Source: Symploca sp. SIO3C6 (GTDB lineage: Bacteria > Cyanobacteriota > Cyanobacteriia > Cyanobacteriales > Coleofasciculaceae). Taken from it: a stretch of DNA of 64,000 nucleotides. The notes beneath the pieces were generated by a model, which did no database searches, was not told the origin of the DNA, and was given only the letters and a program-made list of their open reading frames with translations. Where the stretch lies: positions 62,001-126,000 of the forward strand of contig JAAHHJ010000004.1 in NCBI GenBank assembly GCA_010692425.1. The letters are read 5' to 3'. This document shows, piece by piece, positions 55,243-63,313 of the stretch (its first letter is position 1; each line of letters opens with the position of its first letter). Made by a program: the position numbers and the translations under genes.

Positions 55243-55683
55243 ATGGGCTTAGTTAAACAGATTGAGATACGCCAGTTGGAATCTATTAAGGGAGGAATGG
55301 CTGAGTTTTACACGCCTCAGTCTAGTCATGAGACAATGCTGGTGCAGGTTCCGGCGGGAACTATCGATGATCTGTTTGTACATCATTTTCAAACAGACCA
55401 ACTGTTGGTGGTCCGGGGGAGTTTTGTCCTGGTGGTATTGCTCAACCGCAGCTATCAGTATATTCCTCTGAGTGAGGAGCAACCAGTTATGGTGAGAATT
55501 CCCCCTGGTATTCCTCACGGGGCAATTAACCTCAGCAATAAACCCTGTGTGTTGGTGAATGCTGTTCTGCGTCATGGAAAAGCCCATGAACGAGATTACC
55601 AACCTTTAAAGCGACCTTTTCCTTATGATTTAGAGGAAGTTAAAGCAAGATTAGTCCAGTTCGAGCGTCCTGCTATAGTTTGA
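55243..55683 (+). CDS. Cupin-fold protein (sugar epimerase-like)
   Basis: A 146-residue protein with a cupin beta-barrel: FYTPQSSHETMLVQVPAGTI, DDLFVHHFQTDQLLVVRGSF (histidines in the usual cupin position), then VMVRIPPGIPHGAINLSNKP. It resembles dTDP-4-dehydrorhamnose 3,5-epimerase-like cupins found in cyanobacteria, but the catalytic role is unproven. AGGA precedes ATG 55243. It is divergent from the rogue psbA gene and is followed 71 bases later by a response regulator gene on the same strand. Confidence 0.75.
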   Translation: MGLVKQIEIRQLESIKGGMAEFYTPQSSHETMLVQVPAGTIDDLFVHHFQTDQLLVVRGSFVLVVLLNRSYQYIPLSEEQPVMVRIPPGIPHGAINLSNKPCVLVNAVLRHGKAHERDYQPLKRPFPYDLEEVKARLVQFERPAIV

Positions 55684-55754
55684 GGTTGGAGGGGTGCAGT
55701 TTACCCTGCTTCCTGTAAAAATGAATAATGGAGTCGCTTTTACCATAGCAAGCC

Positions 55755-56459
55755 ATGCCATTGATGATCCTAGTAGTAGATGACAACTTAGGAACCAGGC
55801 TTTCAGTAAGCGATTATCTGGAACTCTCAGGCTATTCAGTGATCACGGCTGAAGATGGACAAGAGGCAGTGTCTCTTATTAATACCAATCATCCACTCCT
55901 GATTGTTACAGATATTAATATGCCGAAAATGGACGGCTATGAATTGGTGCGACAAGTCCGTCAAAAACCAGCGCTACGACTCTTGCCAGTGGTGTTTTTA
56001 ACTGAGCGCAGCAGTACTGAGGAGAGAATTCGCGGCTACCAGTCAGGGTGCGACGTATATCTGCCTAAACCTTTTGAAATGGAGGAATTGGGGGCAGTCA
56101 TTCGCAATCTCTTAGAGCGATCGCAGATGATGCAAGCAGAGTTGCGATTTTCCTCAAGCGGTGGTGTACACTCACCTCCGATATCATCCCCAACCACACA
56201 GGCACTTACTAACCGAGTAAACCATATACCAACTGAGGTAATTGTTCCTAAGCCTACAAATATCCATCTCACTAAGCGAGAACAGGAAGTTTTGGATTTA
56301 CTAGCGACTCAAGGTCTATCCAATACTGAAATTGCCAATCAACTTTACCTCAGCCCTCGGACCATTGAAAAGTACATCAGCAGCTTGTTCAGAAAAACAG
56401 CAACTAGCAACAGAGCGGAACTAATTAGATTCGCTCTGTTGTCTTTATACCGTTGCTGA
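55755..56459 (+). CDS. LuxR/NarL-type response regulator (Rre1/Ycf29-like)
   Basis: A 234-residue regulator. The receiver domain has the acidic pair VVDDN, the phospho-acceptor Asp in LLIVTDINMPKMDGYE, and the Lys of YLPKPFEMEELGAV. A linker of about 50 residues leads to a LuxR-type helix-turn-helix: LTKREQEVLDLLATQGLSNT and EIANQLYLSPRTIEKYISSL. The receiver and the segment VIRNLLERSQMMQAELRFS resemble Rre1/Ycf29, a conserved cyanobacterial and red-algal stress regulator, but the HTH has diverged, so it may be a paralogue. Its position beside the cupin and rogue psbA genes suggests, but does not prove, that it controls them. Confidence 0.82.
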   Translation: MPLMILVVDDNLGTRLSVSDYLELSGYSVITAEDGQEAVSLINTNHPLLIVTDINMPKMDGYELVRQVRQKPALRLLPVVFLTERSSTEERIRGYQSGCDVYLPKPFEMEELGAVIRNLLERSQMMQAELRFSSSGGVHSPPISSPTTQALTNRVNHIPTEVIVPKPTNIHLTKREQEVLDLLATQGLSNTEIANQLYLSPRTIEKYISSLFRKTATSNRAELIRFALLSLYRC

Positions 56460-56628
56460 AGCCCTAGAGCTAAGTTGTTGTGCCTCTGGGATTGCACTTT
56501 TGACATTTGGAAGAAAGTCTTCGATTTAGAAGTCTCCGAGTCAGGAGTCAAGAGCTTAGGAGGTGAATGGTTAATCAAAATTATTTCCCCCTCCCCCCAT
56601 CTCCCCATATATCTAACTAAGTGAAAGC

Positions 56629-56862
56629 TTAGTGACCCTTAGGTGTCAAATGATCTAGATAGTATGGGTGCCAGGAGTGTCCAAAAGCTAGGTGAGTTAC
56701 TCCACGATATTTGAGCCTCAAGCTGGAATGGGGTACCAGAATGGGCTTGAGACGCCGAAATTTAAATTCTACGCTGCGATATTTACCAATAATCTCACTC
56801 TCAATCATTTCTAAGGCGGGGAGATTAGATTCATAGCGGATCCCGCGATAAGTGAATTTCAT
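56629..56862 (-). CDS. DUF4278 family protein
   Basis: A 77-residue protein beginning MKFTYRGIRYESN, the signature start of DUF4278 (MKLTYRGxxYE). A second YRG occurs in SLRLKYRGVTHLAFGHS. The family is small, basic and cyanobacterial, with unknown function. A TTG three bases upstream opens the frame, but ATG 56862 matches the family start. Confidence 0.85.
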   Translation of the reverse strand: MKFTYRGIRYESNLPALEMIESEIIGKYRSVEFKFRRLKPILVPHSSLRLKYRGVTHLAFGHSWHPYYLDHLTPKGH

Positions 56863-57413
56863 CAACTTGTGTACCTGCTTTCGAGACTTTACCTGTGTTC
56901 TTGAGATGTCTGGGCAAAAGCTAACTCTAGCTGTCAGCCACCTGCATAGATTTCAACTTCAACTTCACTTGTCCCGGAATCTTTATCGAAAAAACATCAT
57001 ATAGCCAGTCTATTTGATGGGAAAAGATACTGATGTTGCCAGGAAATAGGGAATAGGGAATAAGAAGCTGCCAAGATTTCACATTTCAATAAGAGCTAAT
57101 TATAGTTCTGCTGAAGTAATTGAAATATCAATTTCACTAGGGGCAATCACTAAATTGTCTAACTATCATTTATACTAGTTTTTCTTGAAACCAAATTACT
57201 TTTAGCCAGTTGTTTTAATTCATATTTTACAGGGAATTGCCTAATAGTAACTCAGATTTTTTCAGTCAAAATCACAACAAAAATAGGGGTTTTATTGAAA
57301 AGATTGCTATCAAAAAAACAAGAACCTTAAACATATCTATAAAAGCGATTACATCCCTTGAAAAGTAGAGAAAGAAAACGATAGAAAGGTAATGAAGCTT
57401 GATTAACAACAAT
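56863..57413. other. Intergenic region, no gene seen
   Basis: About 550 AT-rich bases between the DUF4278 gene and the double-glycine-leader-like peptide gene. It includes a short GGAATAGGGAATA duplication near 57046-57062. No coding frame or clear promoter is recognised. Confidence 0.4.
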
Positions 57414-57725
57414 ATGGGTGTAGAAGAACAAAAGCAACAACAAACCGACAACCTCTGTGTTGCGGCAAACAACGAGATAGAGTCAACAACTCATTTGTGG
57501 GAGGAGGTATCTGAGGAGGAAGCAAGCAAGTTAGTTGGTGCACAGAATCGAAGTCACCGCAGAAACCCGACTAATGGTCGTTCTGGGCGTCCTCGGGGCA
57601 ATGCTTATAGGTGGTTCGATGAGAGGGGTGGTATTGGTCATAATCGCACCAGTCGCATGCAATTTGACCGTCGTGGTAATCCAACTATTATTTTGTCTCC
57701 AACAACTGAACTGAATTTTGATTGA
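57414..57725 (+). CDS. Small peptide with double-glycine-type leader (RiPP-precursor-like)
   Basis: A 103-residue protein. The first 55 residues are acidic and Gln/Asn-rich and end LWEEVSEEEASKLVGAQ, similar to double-glycine leaders (xLSxEExxxxGG/GA) removed by C39 peptidase transporters. The remaining 50 residues are basic and Arg/Gly/Asn-rich (NRSHRRNPTNGRSGRPRGNA, RRGNPTIILSPTTELNFD), with no cysteine. This suggests a secreted peptide or RiPP precursor, but no modification enzyme or ABC exporter is adjacent. A TTG at 57399 with GG upstream could add five residues. It may instead be an unrelated small basic protein. Confidence 0.45.
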   Translation: MGVEEQKQQQTDNLCVAANNEIESTTHLWEEVSEEEASKLVGAQNRSHRRNPTNGRSGRPRGNAYRWFDERGGIGHNRTSRMQFDRRGNPTIILSPTTELNFD

Positions 57726-58214
57726 TCAGACGATCATTTCTATTTAGCTTGATTATTTCTGTTTAGCTTTTAGAGTTTCCTTCATCCTGACCAGCAGCTT
57801 GCTACTACAGCTAAGAATCGCTGGTTATTTTTATTTTTAAGATGACCTCAGTAGGTAGGTGTAATTAAACGAACCATAGCACAAGCTGGCAGTCTTTAGG
57901 ACTTATGCGGTAAAACACAAAATCAAGAGTTTTAGTTATAGGGAATAAGGAAAAGAGAATTACAGGTATTTTATTTATCTGAGTATGTAAGTCCTGGTCT
58001 TGTTTGGCAAGAAACCTGGCGTTTCAGGTTTTACGCTTATTTATGCCTCCCTACTTACTTCTATAAACTTATCTTTGAACTTCTTCAAAAATAGCTGCTA
58101 CAGAGGCTATGGTGATTGTAATTGTAAAAGACTACCGCTGGTTTTTTACCAACTTCGCTACATAAGTAATTAGCTAAATACTCTCTCTACTTGGTTGAGT
58201 GAGTTTAAGATTTG

Positions 58215-58520
58215 ATGGGGTTTAGGGTTGAGACAGTGGCAATGGAATCAACAGGTGTATACTGGATTCCATTGTTTCAAATTCTCGAAACTCCTAGCTT
58301 TGAGGTGAAACTGGTTAACGCTCACCTTGTTAAAACTTTGCCTGATCGCATAACAGATGTTTTAGACTGTCAATAGTTGCCGAAATTGCATAACTATCGA
58401 TTATTGTCAGATGATTGTCGTCCAGAAGATGAAATCTGTGTTTGGCGTAGCTATAGTTGTCAACGTGAGCCCCTAATCAAAGCTACGAGTAATAACATCC
58501 AACGGATGCCACAAGCTTTC
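58215..58520 (+). pseudogene. IS110-family transposase remnant
   Basis: One frame reads VAMESTGVYWIPLFQILETP, VKLVNAHLVKTLPDRITDVL, DCQ-stop-LPKLHNYRLL, RPEDEICVWRSYSCQREPLI and ATSNNIQRMPQAF. This is the N-terminal DEDD-type catalytic half of IS110-family transposases. The stop is a TAG at 58374-58376 where relatives have Trp. Both the N-terminal start and the Ser-containing C-terminal domain are missing. The DUF1565 gene begins 20 bases after the remnant. The preceding 57726-58214 has a small hairpin (AAACCTG/CAGGTTT, 58012-58031) and nothing else recognisable. Confidence 0.8.
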
Positions 58521-58540
58521 AAATCTTTGGTAATTTATCG

Positions 58541-60127
58541 ATGTATTTCAGTTCTAAAAGCTTCCACTATCGATCTCACACTCGAATACCTCAAGGCATT
58601 GGGAGTGATTTCACCTGCATCCATAGCATCTTACTGGGAGCAGGGTTAATCCTATCTGCCTCAATTATTTGGAACAATAAGGCAGCTGTTGCCCAGTTAC
58701 CCATAGCTCAAAATCCTAGTACGGTTCAGATTAACTCAGAAATTGAGGTCTTGTTTGTCAATCCAGTTACAGGAGATGAAGCTAATGGTAACGGTAAAGA
58801 GCGATCGCCTTTCAAAACAATAACTCAAGCGCTACGCTTAGCCAAGGACAACACAGTTATTTTGCTTGCTGTCGGCGTCTATAGTAGCGAAAGTGGTGAA
58901 AACTTCCCACTGCAGATGAAACCGGGCGTCACGATTCAGGGCAATCCTCGTACCAGAGGTCAAAATATAATTATTCGAGGGGGTGCTAGCTATGAAGGTG
59001 AGAGTGCTGTTAGTCCAAACATCACAATCTTAGGTGCTAACCAGGCAGGTTTAACTGGTGTTACTATCACTAACCCTAATCAACAAGGCTATGGTTTGTC
59101 GATTGAATCAAGTTCTCCTGTGATACTAGACAATACCTTTACTGGCAATGCCAATGGCGGTATTTACATTCAAGGACATAGTGCACCGACAATTCGTAGT
59201 AACTACTTCTTTGATAATGGTGGCAATGGAATTGTAGTTGATGGCACCTTACAACCTGAAGTTCAGGAAAATGTATTTGAAAATAAAGGCTCTGGGGTAA
59301 GTGTTGCCTACAATTTAATACCGCAGTTATTTGGCAATCCCCTCACTAGTAACAGCAATGAAGAAGTGATTGAGGTTGTTTCCCCACCAGCATCACCTAA
59401 AAACTTTTCTGAAAATTTAGAAGCAGAGGAATCTCAAACAAGTAATCGCTTTATTCCTGATTCGGAAAATCTAGCAGAGCCTGAAAATAATGCTGCTTTT
59501 AATAATGGTAAAGTTGAGCTGAATAATCAGCATTCTGAGTCAAATATTGTCGAATTTGGTAGTCAGCTACATCTCAAACCTGAAGGCAGTGCTAATCTTG
59601 CAAAAACTGAAAATTATCATCGCCAAGAGTCTAATTTAGAAATAGATTACCAATTACCATCTGAGGGTAAGCAGCCCTCAACATTGCTAGAAACACAATT
59701 AGAGAGCAACCCAGAAAGCTTGACTTATACTGTTGCCAGTCTTGCCGAAAAAGAAACTTCAACTCATAGTGTTTCTGCCACTTCCTTTCCAATTCCCTCA
59801 ATGTTGAGTTCACCAACAAATATTCAACAGCAAAATCGCCAGGTAACTGATTCCGTGCCAGTTTTAAATAGTAATAATCCTTCAATCAACACTAGCAACT
59901 CAGTAACCTCGACTCCCCAGGTTCAGCGCTACCGAGTTTTGGTCAAAGCCAACAGCCAAAGCCAGCGAAAACTAGTGATCTCCCTCATTCCTGATGCTTT
60001 CAGCACCTCTATCAATGGACAACTAATAATGCAAGCAGGAATCTTCAGTACACGCGACAGAGCCAATAAAATTTGGCAACTACTCGCCAATAATGGTTTA
60101 ACTGCAACCATTGAAGTGTTAGAGTAA
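58541..60127 (+). CDS. DUF1565 / right-handed beta-helix protein with SPOR-like C-terminus
   Basis: A 528-residue exported protein. A hydrophobic segment near residues 28-50 (SILLGAGLILSASIIW) ending AAVAQ suggests a signal peptide, though the long N-terminus before it hints that the true start may be later or altered. DUF1565 begins at VNPVTGDEANGNGKERSPFK and TITQALRLAKDNTVILLAVG. Parallel beta-helix repeats follow (NTFTGNANGGIYIQGHSAPT and NYFFDNGGNGIVVDG). Residues 300-460 are Ser/Asn/Glu-rich and probably disordered. The last 65 residues (YRVLVKANSQSQRKLVISLI, MQAGIFSTRDRANKIWQLL) resemble a SPOR peptidoglycan-binding domain. It is likely cell-surface or periplasmic. An IS110 remnant abuts its start. 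Confidence 0.8.
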   Translation: MYFSSKSFHYRSHTRIPQGIGSDFTCIHSILLGAGLILSASIIWNNKAAVAQLPIAQNPSTVQINSEIEVLFVNPVTGDEANGNGKERSPFKTITQALRLAKDNTVILLAVGVYSSESGENFPLQMKPGVTIQGNPRTRGQNIIIRGGASYEGESAVSPNITILGANQAGLTGVTITNPNQQGYGLSIESSSPVILDNTFTGNANGGIYIQGHSAPTIRSNYFFDNGGNGIVVDGTLQPEVQENVFENKGSGVSVAYNLIPQLFGNPLTSNSNEEVIEVVSPPASPKNFSENLEAEESQTSNRFIPDSENLAEPENNAAFNNGKVELNNQHSESNIVEFGSQLHLKPEGSANLAKTENYHRQESNLEIDYQLPSEGKQPSTLLETQLESNPESLTYTVASLAEKETSTHSVSATSFPIPSMLSSPTNIQQQNRQVTDSVPVLNSNNPSINTSNSVTSTPQVQRYRVLVKANSQSQRKLVISLIPDAFSTSINGQLIMQAGIFSTRDRANKIWQLLANNGLTATIEVLE

Positions 60128-60251
60128 CATTTTGTGATTACTTCACACACTGAACCTAAGACTTAATTTAATTAACTGGCAAAAATATCCGGACTTACCC
60201 AACAAAGTCTAGAAAGCTTCAACAAACCAGTAGCAGAAAAGTTGGTACTCA

Positions 60252-61844
60252 ATGGGCAACGAGGAGCATCTAGCTTTGATCAAGCAAGGCGTAGAAATCT
60301 GGAATAGCTGGAGGCAAGAGCAACCTGAAGTAAAACCAGACCTCAGGGAAGCCCAGCTGATGGAAGTTTCCCTTAAGGGAGCCAATCTTAGTGAAACAGA
60401 CTTCAGGGGAGCTAGCCTTAGGGGAGCTGACTTGAGAAGATCCAAACTCTGGCAAGCTGACCTCAGGGAAGCTGACCTCAGAGGAACTAACCTTTCTGAG
60501 GTAGACTTAGGTAAAGCCGACCTTAGAGGAGCTAATATCTCCCAAGCTGACCTCAGGGGAGCTGACCTCAGGGGAGCTGACCTCAGGAGAGCCTTATTCT
60601 TAAGAGTTGACTTCTCACAAGCAAAACTCTCGAAAGCTGACTTTAGGAAGGCTCAACTCTCAGAAGCTAATCTCTACCAAGCTAACCTCAGTGAATCTGA
60701 CTTCTCGAAGGCAAATCTCTCCCAAACCAACCTCTCAAAAGCTAATCTCTGCCAAGCCAACCTCTGTGAAGCCTTTCTTAATGGATCAAAATTGATCACC
60801 ACCCAAGCTTTAAATACCAACTTAGAGAAAACTAAACTTACCGGAGCCTGTATAGAAGCTTGGGAAATTAACGAACAAACTAATCTTAAAAACTCTGTTT
60901 GTGACTATATTTACTTGAAATACGACTTAGAAAAAGAAACTAAACAGGAACGCCTTCCTAAGACTGGCAAATTTGCACCAGGAGAGTTCAGCAAATTATT
61001 TGAAAAGCCACTCCATGAGGTGGAAGAATCTTCCCATGATTTGGAAGCTAATAATCCTCAAAGTTTTGAAGTTGAGTTAATTCCTGATGGCGAGTATTTT
61101 ATCGATGCTCTAGAAACTATAGACTTAATTTTTAGTCAAGAGCTTGATTGGCACGCTATTGCTTACTCCTTTGCTAAGATTCAAGCCAAAAATCAAGCAA
61201 ATCCCTTAATCATTCAGAGCATCAAAAATAAAGGGGATGGAGTGGTTGTGATCAGAGCTAGTCTTCATCCAACTTTAAATAAGACTAAGATTCAAAATAG
61301 TTTCATGCAGGACTATGAATTAGCATATAAAGTCCTAAATCAACAAGCTGAAGAGCAGTCTGTAGATAAAGATAAACATATTAATCAATTACTTGAGTTA
61401 ATAAACAAATCTCAAGATAATTTAGCGGAAATTCAAAACTTGACGGCAGAAACATCTCCAATAAATACAACAGTTAATGACACTGCTGCAATCGCAGGGG
61501 AGGAGCAAGAGCTTAATATTCAGGAAGTAGTTGAGATTCAACCAGAGCAGCAGATTGCCCAACACAATTACACAACGGAGCAGATGCAAACTCTGGCGAA
61601 GACAGCAGTAGAGATCCAGCAGTTTTTGACTCAACTGCAAGCTCAAGGATATAGTTTAGAGGATGCTCAACAAAAGCTTGCCAGTGATTGGGCAACTCAA
61701 GCTAAGCTCAACCCCACAGTTAAGACCAAACTGGAAAATTTGAGACAGTACTTAAATAATGCTACAGCCCAAAGTATTTTAGGTGAACCTGCCCTCAAGG
61801 TGATTAACTGGGCTAGGGAATTATCAGGTATACTACTGAGATGA
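60252..61844 (+). CDS. Pentapeptide-repeat protein with helical C-terminal domain
   Basis: A 530-residue protein. Residues 36-195 are about 30 A(D/N)Lxx pentapeptide repeats (LKGANLSETDFRGASLRGAD, LRGTNLSEVDLGKADLRGAN), forming a right-handed quadrilateral helix. The C-terminal 300 residues are not repetitive: EVELIPDGEYFIDALETIDL, DWHAIAYSFAKIQAKNQANP, a Gln/Glu-rich linker, and a helical end (LRQYLNNATAQSILGEPALK). The family is greatly expanded in cyanobacteria; most members have no known role. It is cytoplasmic, with no signal peptide. Confidence 0.88.
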   Translation: MGNEEHLALIKQGVEIWNSWRQEQPEVKPDLREAQLMEVSLKGANLSETDFRGASLRGADLRRSKLWQADLREADLRGTNLSEVDLGKADLRGANISQADLRGADLRGADLRRALFLRVDFSQAKLSKADFRKAQLSEANLYQANLSESDFSKANLSQTNLSKANLCQANLCEAFLNGSKLITTQALNTNLEKTKLTGACIEAWEINEQTNLKNSVCDYIYLKYDLEKETKQERLPKTGKFAPGEFSKLFEKPLHEVEESSHDLEANNPQSFEVELIPDGEYFIDALETIDLIFSQELDWHAIAYSFAKIQAKNQANPLIIQSIKNKGDGVVVIRASLHPTLNKTKIQNSFMQDYELAYKVLNQQAEEQSVDKDKHINQLLELINKSQDNLAEIQNLTAETSPINTTVNDTAAIAGEEQELNIQEVVEIQPEQQIAQHNYTTEQMQTLAKTAVEIQQFLTQLQAQGYSLEDAQQKLASDWATQAKLNPTVKTKLENLRQYLNNATAQSILGEPALKVINWARELSGILLR

Positions 61845-61896
61845 GTTCATTTAAGCTGAGCAGTGTCTACCCTACGATTAGTGACAACAGTGCAAG

Positions 61897-62015
61897 CTAA
61901 GTGAGTGCAACCTTGATAAAAGTTTCTGCTTTAGGCAGAGTGTGGAGTGTTAGATAACTTCGAGCGATTTCATAATTGTTTACATAGTTAAGTTAATTTA
62001 TGTCTGACTACTTAT
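61897..62015 (+). mobile_element. Family B MITE-like element, degraded copy
   Basis: A diverged copy from TAAGTGAGTGCAACCTTGAT to TATGTCTGACTACTTATA. It keeps GCGATTTCATAATTGTTTAC and the right end, but the left end and the heptamer centre are eroded. Confidence 0.7.
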
Positions 62016-62120
62016 AAGTTTAAATTTGTTTACAAATTACATAACTTGACTGAAAAAAGTTACAATTTCTCTACTTAACCCAATGCAGCAACTGTTTTAA
62101 CCTTATTGCACAGGCTTTTT

Positions 62121-62624
62121 ATGGATATTGATGAACTTAAGTTGCGTTATCTGGCAGGAGAAAGAGATTTTCATGAGGTCAATTTGAGCGGAGCTAATTT
62201 GCACAAAGCCTACTTAGCAGAAGCCAACTTCAGCAGAGCTAATCTGCACAATGCTAACCTCAGTGAAGCTAATCTGACTGGTGCAAATTTTTATAAAGCT
62301 AACTTGACGAAAGCAGATTTGCATAAAACAATTCTAAATGAAGCGATTCTTAATGGAGCCAATCTCCACAGAGCTAATCTCCACAGAGCCAATCTGATTA
62401 AGGCAGACCTCTATGAAGCTAACTTGAAAGGGGCTATCCTCAAGCATACTTTCTTAAATGGTGCTAATCTGCGCAGAACCAAATTAGATCGAGCACATTT
62501 GAGTTGGGCTAATCTTCGCAAAGCTGATTTGAATCTCGCACATATTCGTGGTTCAGACCTTAATGGTGCTAAGTTCTGTGATACTATCATGCCTGACGGT
62601 AGCATCAGAAACGAAGATTGTTAA
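62121..62624 (+). CDS. Pentapeptide-repeat protein
   Basis: A 167-residue protein that opens MDIDELKLRYLAGERDFHEV, a frequent N-terminus in cyanobacterial pentapeptide proteins, and is then almost entirely A(N/D)LxxA repeats (NLSGANLHKAYLAEANFSRA and onward), ending KFCDTIMPDGSIRNEDC. It probably folds as a short right-handed quadrilateral helix. The function is unknown. TTG 62106 opens the frame, but ATG 62121 matches the family start. Unlike the upstream pentapeptide gene it has no extra domain. Confidence 0.88.
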   Translation: MDIDELKLRYLAGERDFHEVNLSGANLHKAYLAEANFSRANLHNANLSEANLTGANFYKANLTKADLHKTILNEAILNGANLHRANLHRANLIKADLYEANLKGAILKHTFLNGANLRRTKLDRAHLSWANLRKADLNLAHIRGSDLNGAKFCDTIMPDGSIRNEDC

Positions 62625-62937
62625 GCAATAACGCACCCATTAGGTGACTCAGAACTTTTCTGTTAGTGAAAAGGCTGGGAGCTAATTGCTAGTCGCAAAA
62701 CAACTACCAAAACCTCCCGAAAACTTTACAAGTCTTAACCTTCATTTGTGGGCATAAACAGCAGGAAAACAGCTTAGTACAATCCTTTGAATGGACATTG
62801 TTTTTAGTACTTAACAAAAATCTTGATCATGCACAAAATAGCTGCAACAGTGGGGGTGGACTTAGATGTTAAGTGCTTTGCTACTTTGTTGTTCATGGCT
62901 CATGGTTCATAGTTCATGGCAATAATCTCGATAGGTG

Positions 62938-62967
62938 TTGACGTTGCCCAATTCGACTTGCTATGGT
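62938..62967 (+). promoter_or_regulatory. Possible promoter of the attenuated aroF transcript
   Basis: TTGACG (62938-62943) and TATGGT (62962-62967), with an 18-base spacer, lie about 49 bases before the first leader peptide. Between 62625 and this site only GTTCAT repeats (62887-62920) are seen. Confidence 0.4.
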
Positions 62968-63015
62968 GGTGGCATTGAAGGAATTAAGACAATAATCTCT
63001 AAGCGCACCCCAAAG

Positions 63016-63072
63016 ATGTTCAGTAGCAGTTATTATTTTTACTTTTGGTTTAGGGAGGTTCACCGGTGGTGA
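63016..63072 (+). CDS. Aromatic leader peptide 1
   Basis: An 18-codon frame encodes MFSSSYYFYFWFREVHRW and stops at TGA (63070-63072). Residues 6-12 are seven aromatics in a row (Tyr, Tyr, Phe, Tyr, Phe, Trp, Phe). It is followed directly by an attenuator and, further on, by the DAHP synthase gene that opens Phe/Tyr/Trp synthesis. This is the layout of leader peptides in ribosome-mediated attenuation. No good Shine-Dalgarno is visible; the codon upstream of ATG is AAG. Confidence 0.75.
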   Translation: MFSSSYYFYFWFREVHRW

Positions 63073-63135
63073 AGAGAGTTCCCAATGGAACCCCCCGGTG
63101 GACCGCAGAATAAAATCTGCGGTCTTTTGTTTTTT
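63057..63135 (+). terminator. Attenuator 1: antiterminator and rho-independent terminator
   Basis: Terminator: GACCGCAGA (63101-63109) pairs perfectly with TCTGCGGTC (63116-63124), followed by TTTTGTTTTTT. Competing antiterminator: GGTTCACCGG (63057-63066) pairs with CCGGTGGACC (63095-63104) with one G-U pair, using the first four bases of the terminator stem and enclosing GTTCC/GGAAC. A ribosome at the leader 1 stop codon would cover the first antiterminator arm and so favour termination. Confidence 0.75.
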
Positions 63136-63159
63136 CAAGAAACTAAGTGATAGAAGCAA

Positions 63160-63228
63160 ATGATGACAATCTACTTTGGCAGTTGGTTTTACGGTTTTTA
63201 TTTTTGGCCCAGATCTAGTTCCGGGTAG
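63160..63228 (+). CDS. Aromatic leader peptide 2
   Basis: A 22-codon frame starting MMTI and containing YFGSWFYGFYFW, then PRSSSG and TAG (63226-63228). Nine of 22 residues are Phe, Tyr or Trp. It lies between the first terminator and the second attenuator, 86 bases before the DAHP synthase start. Its stop codon overlaps the antiterminator arm, as in classical trp/phe leaders. The ribosome-binding site is weak (GATAGAAG). Confidence 0.8.
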   Translation: MMTIYFGSWFYGFYFWPRSSSG

Positions 63229-63283
63229 GTAAAGTCACGTCTTTTCGCTATCACCCGGAACCCATAGGGAACCGGGTTTTTTT
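63219..63283 (+). terminator. Attenuator 2: antiterminator and rho-independent terminator
   Basis: TTCCGGGT (63219-63226) is exactly complementary to ACCCGGAA (63253-63260): the antiterminator. ACCCGG (63253-63258) also pairs with CCGGGT (63272-63277), with inner CCC/GGG, followed by seven T (63277-63283): the terminator. The two folds exclude each other. A ribosome at the leader 2 stop codon (63226-63228) covers the antiterminator arm. Confidence 0.85.
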
Positions 63284-63313
63284 GTACACATTCTAGAGCA
63301 GGAATTTTGACCA

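Noticed and set aside
58377..58649. A 90-codon plus-strand frame as an intact gene
   Set aside because: Its first two thirds are the continuation of the broken IS110 transposase after the nonsense codon, and it overlaps the DUF1565 gene.
62914..63159. An 81-codon minus-strand frame (HLWGALRDYCLNSFN...)
   Set aside because: It lies antisense to the first leader peptide and terminator. Part of it looks protein-like and might be a transposon scrap, but no family could be named.
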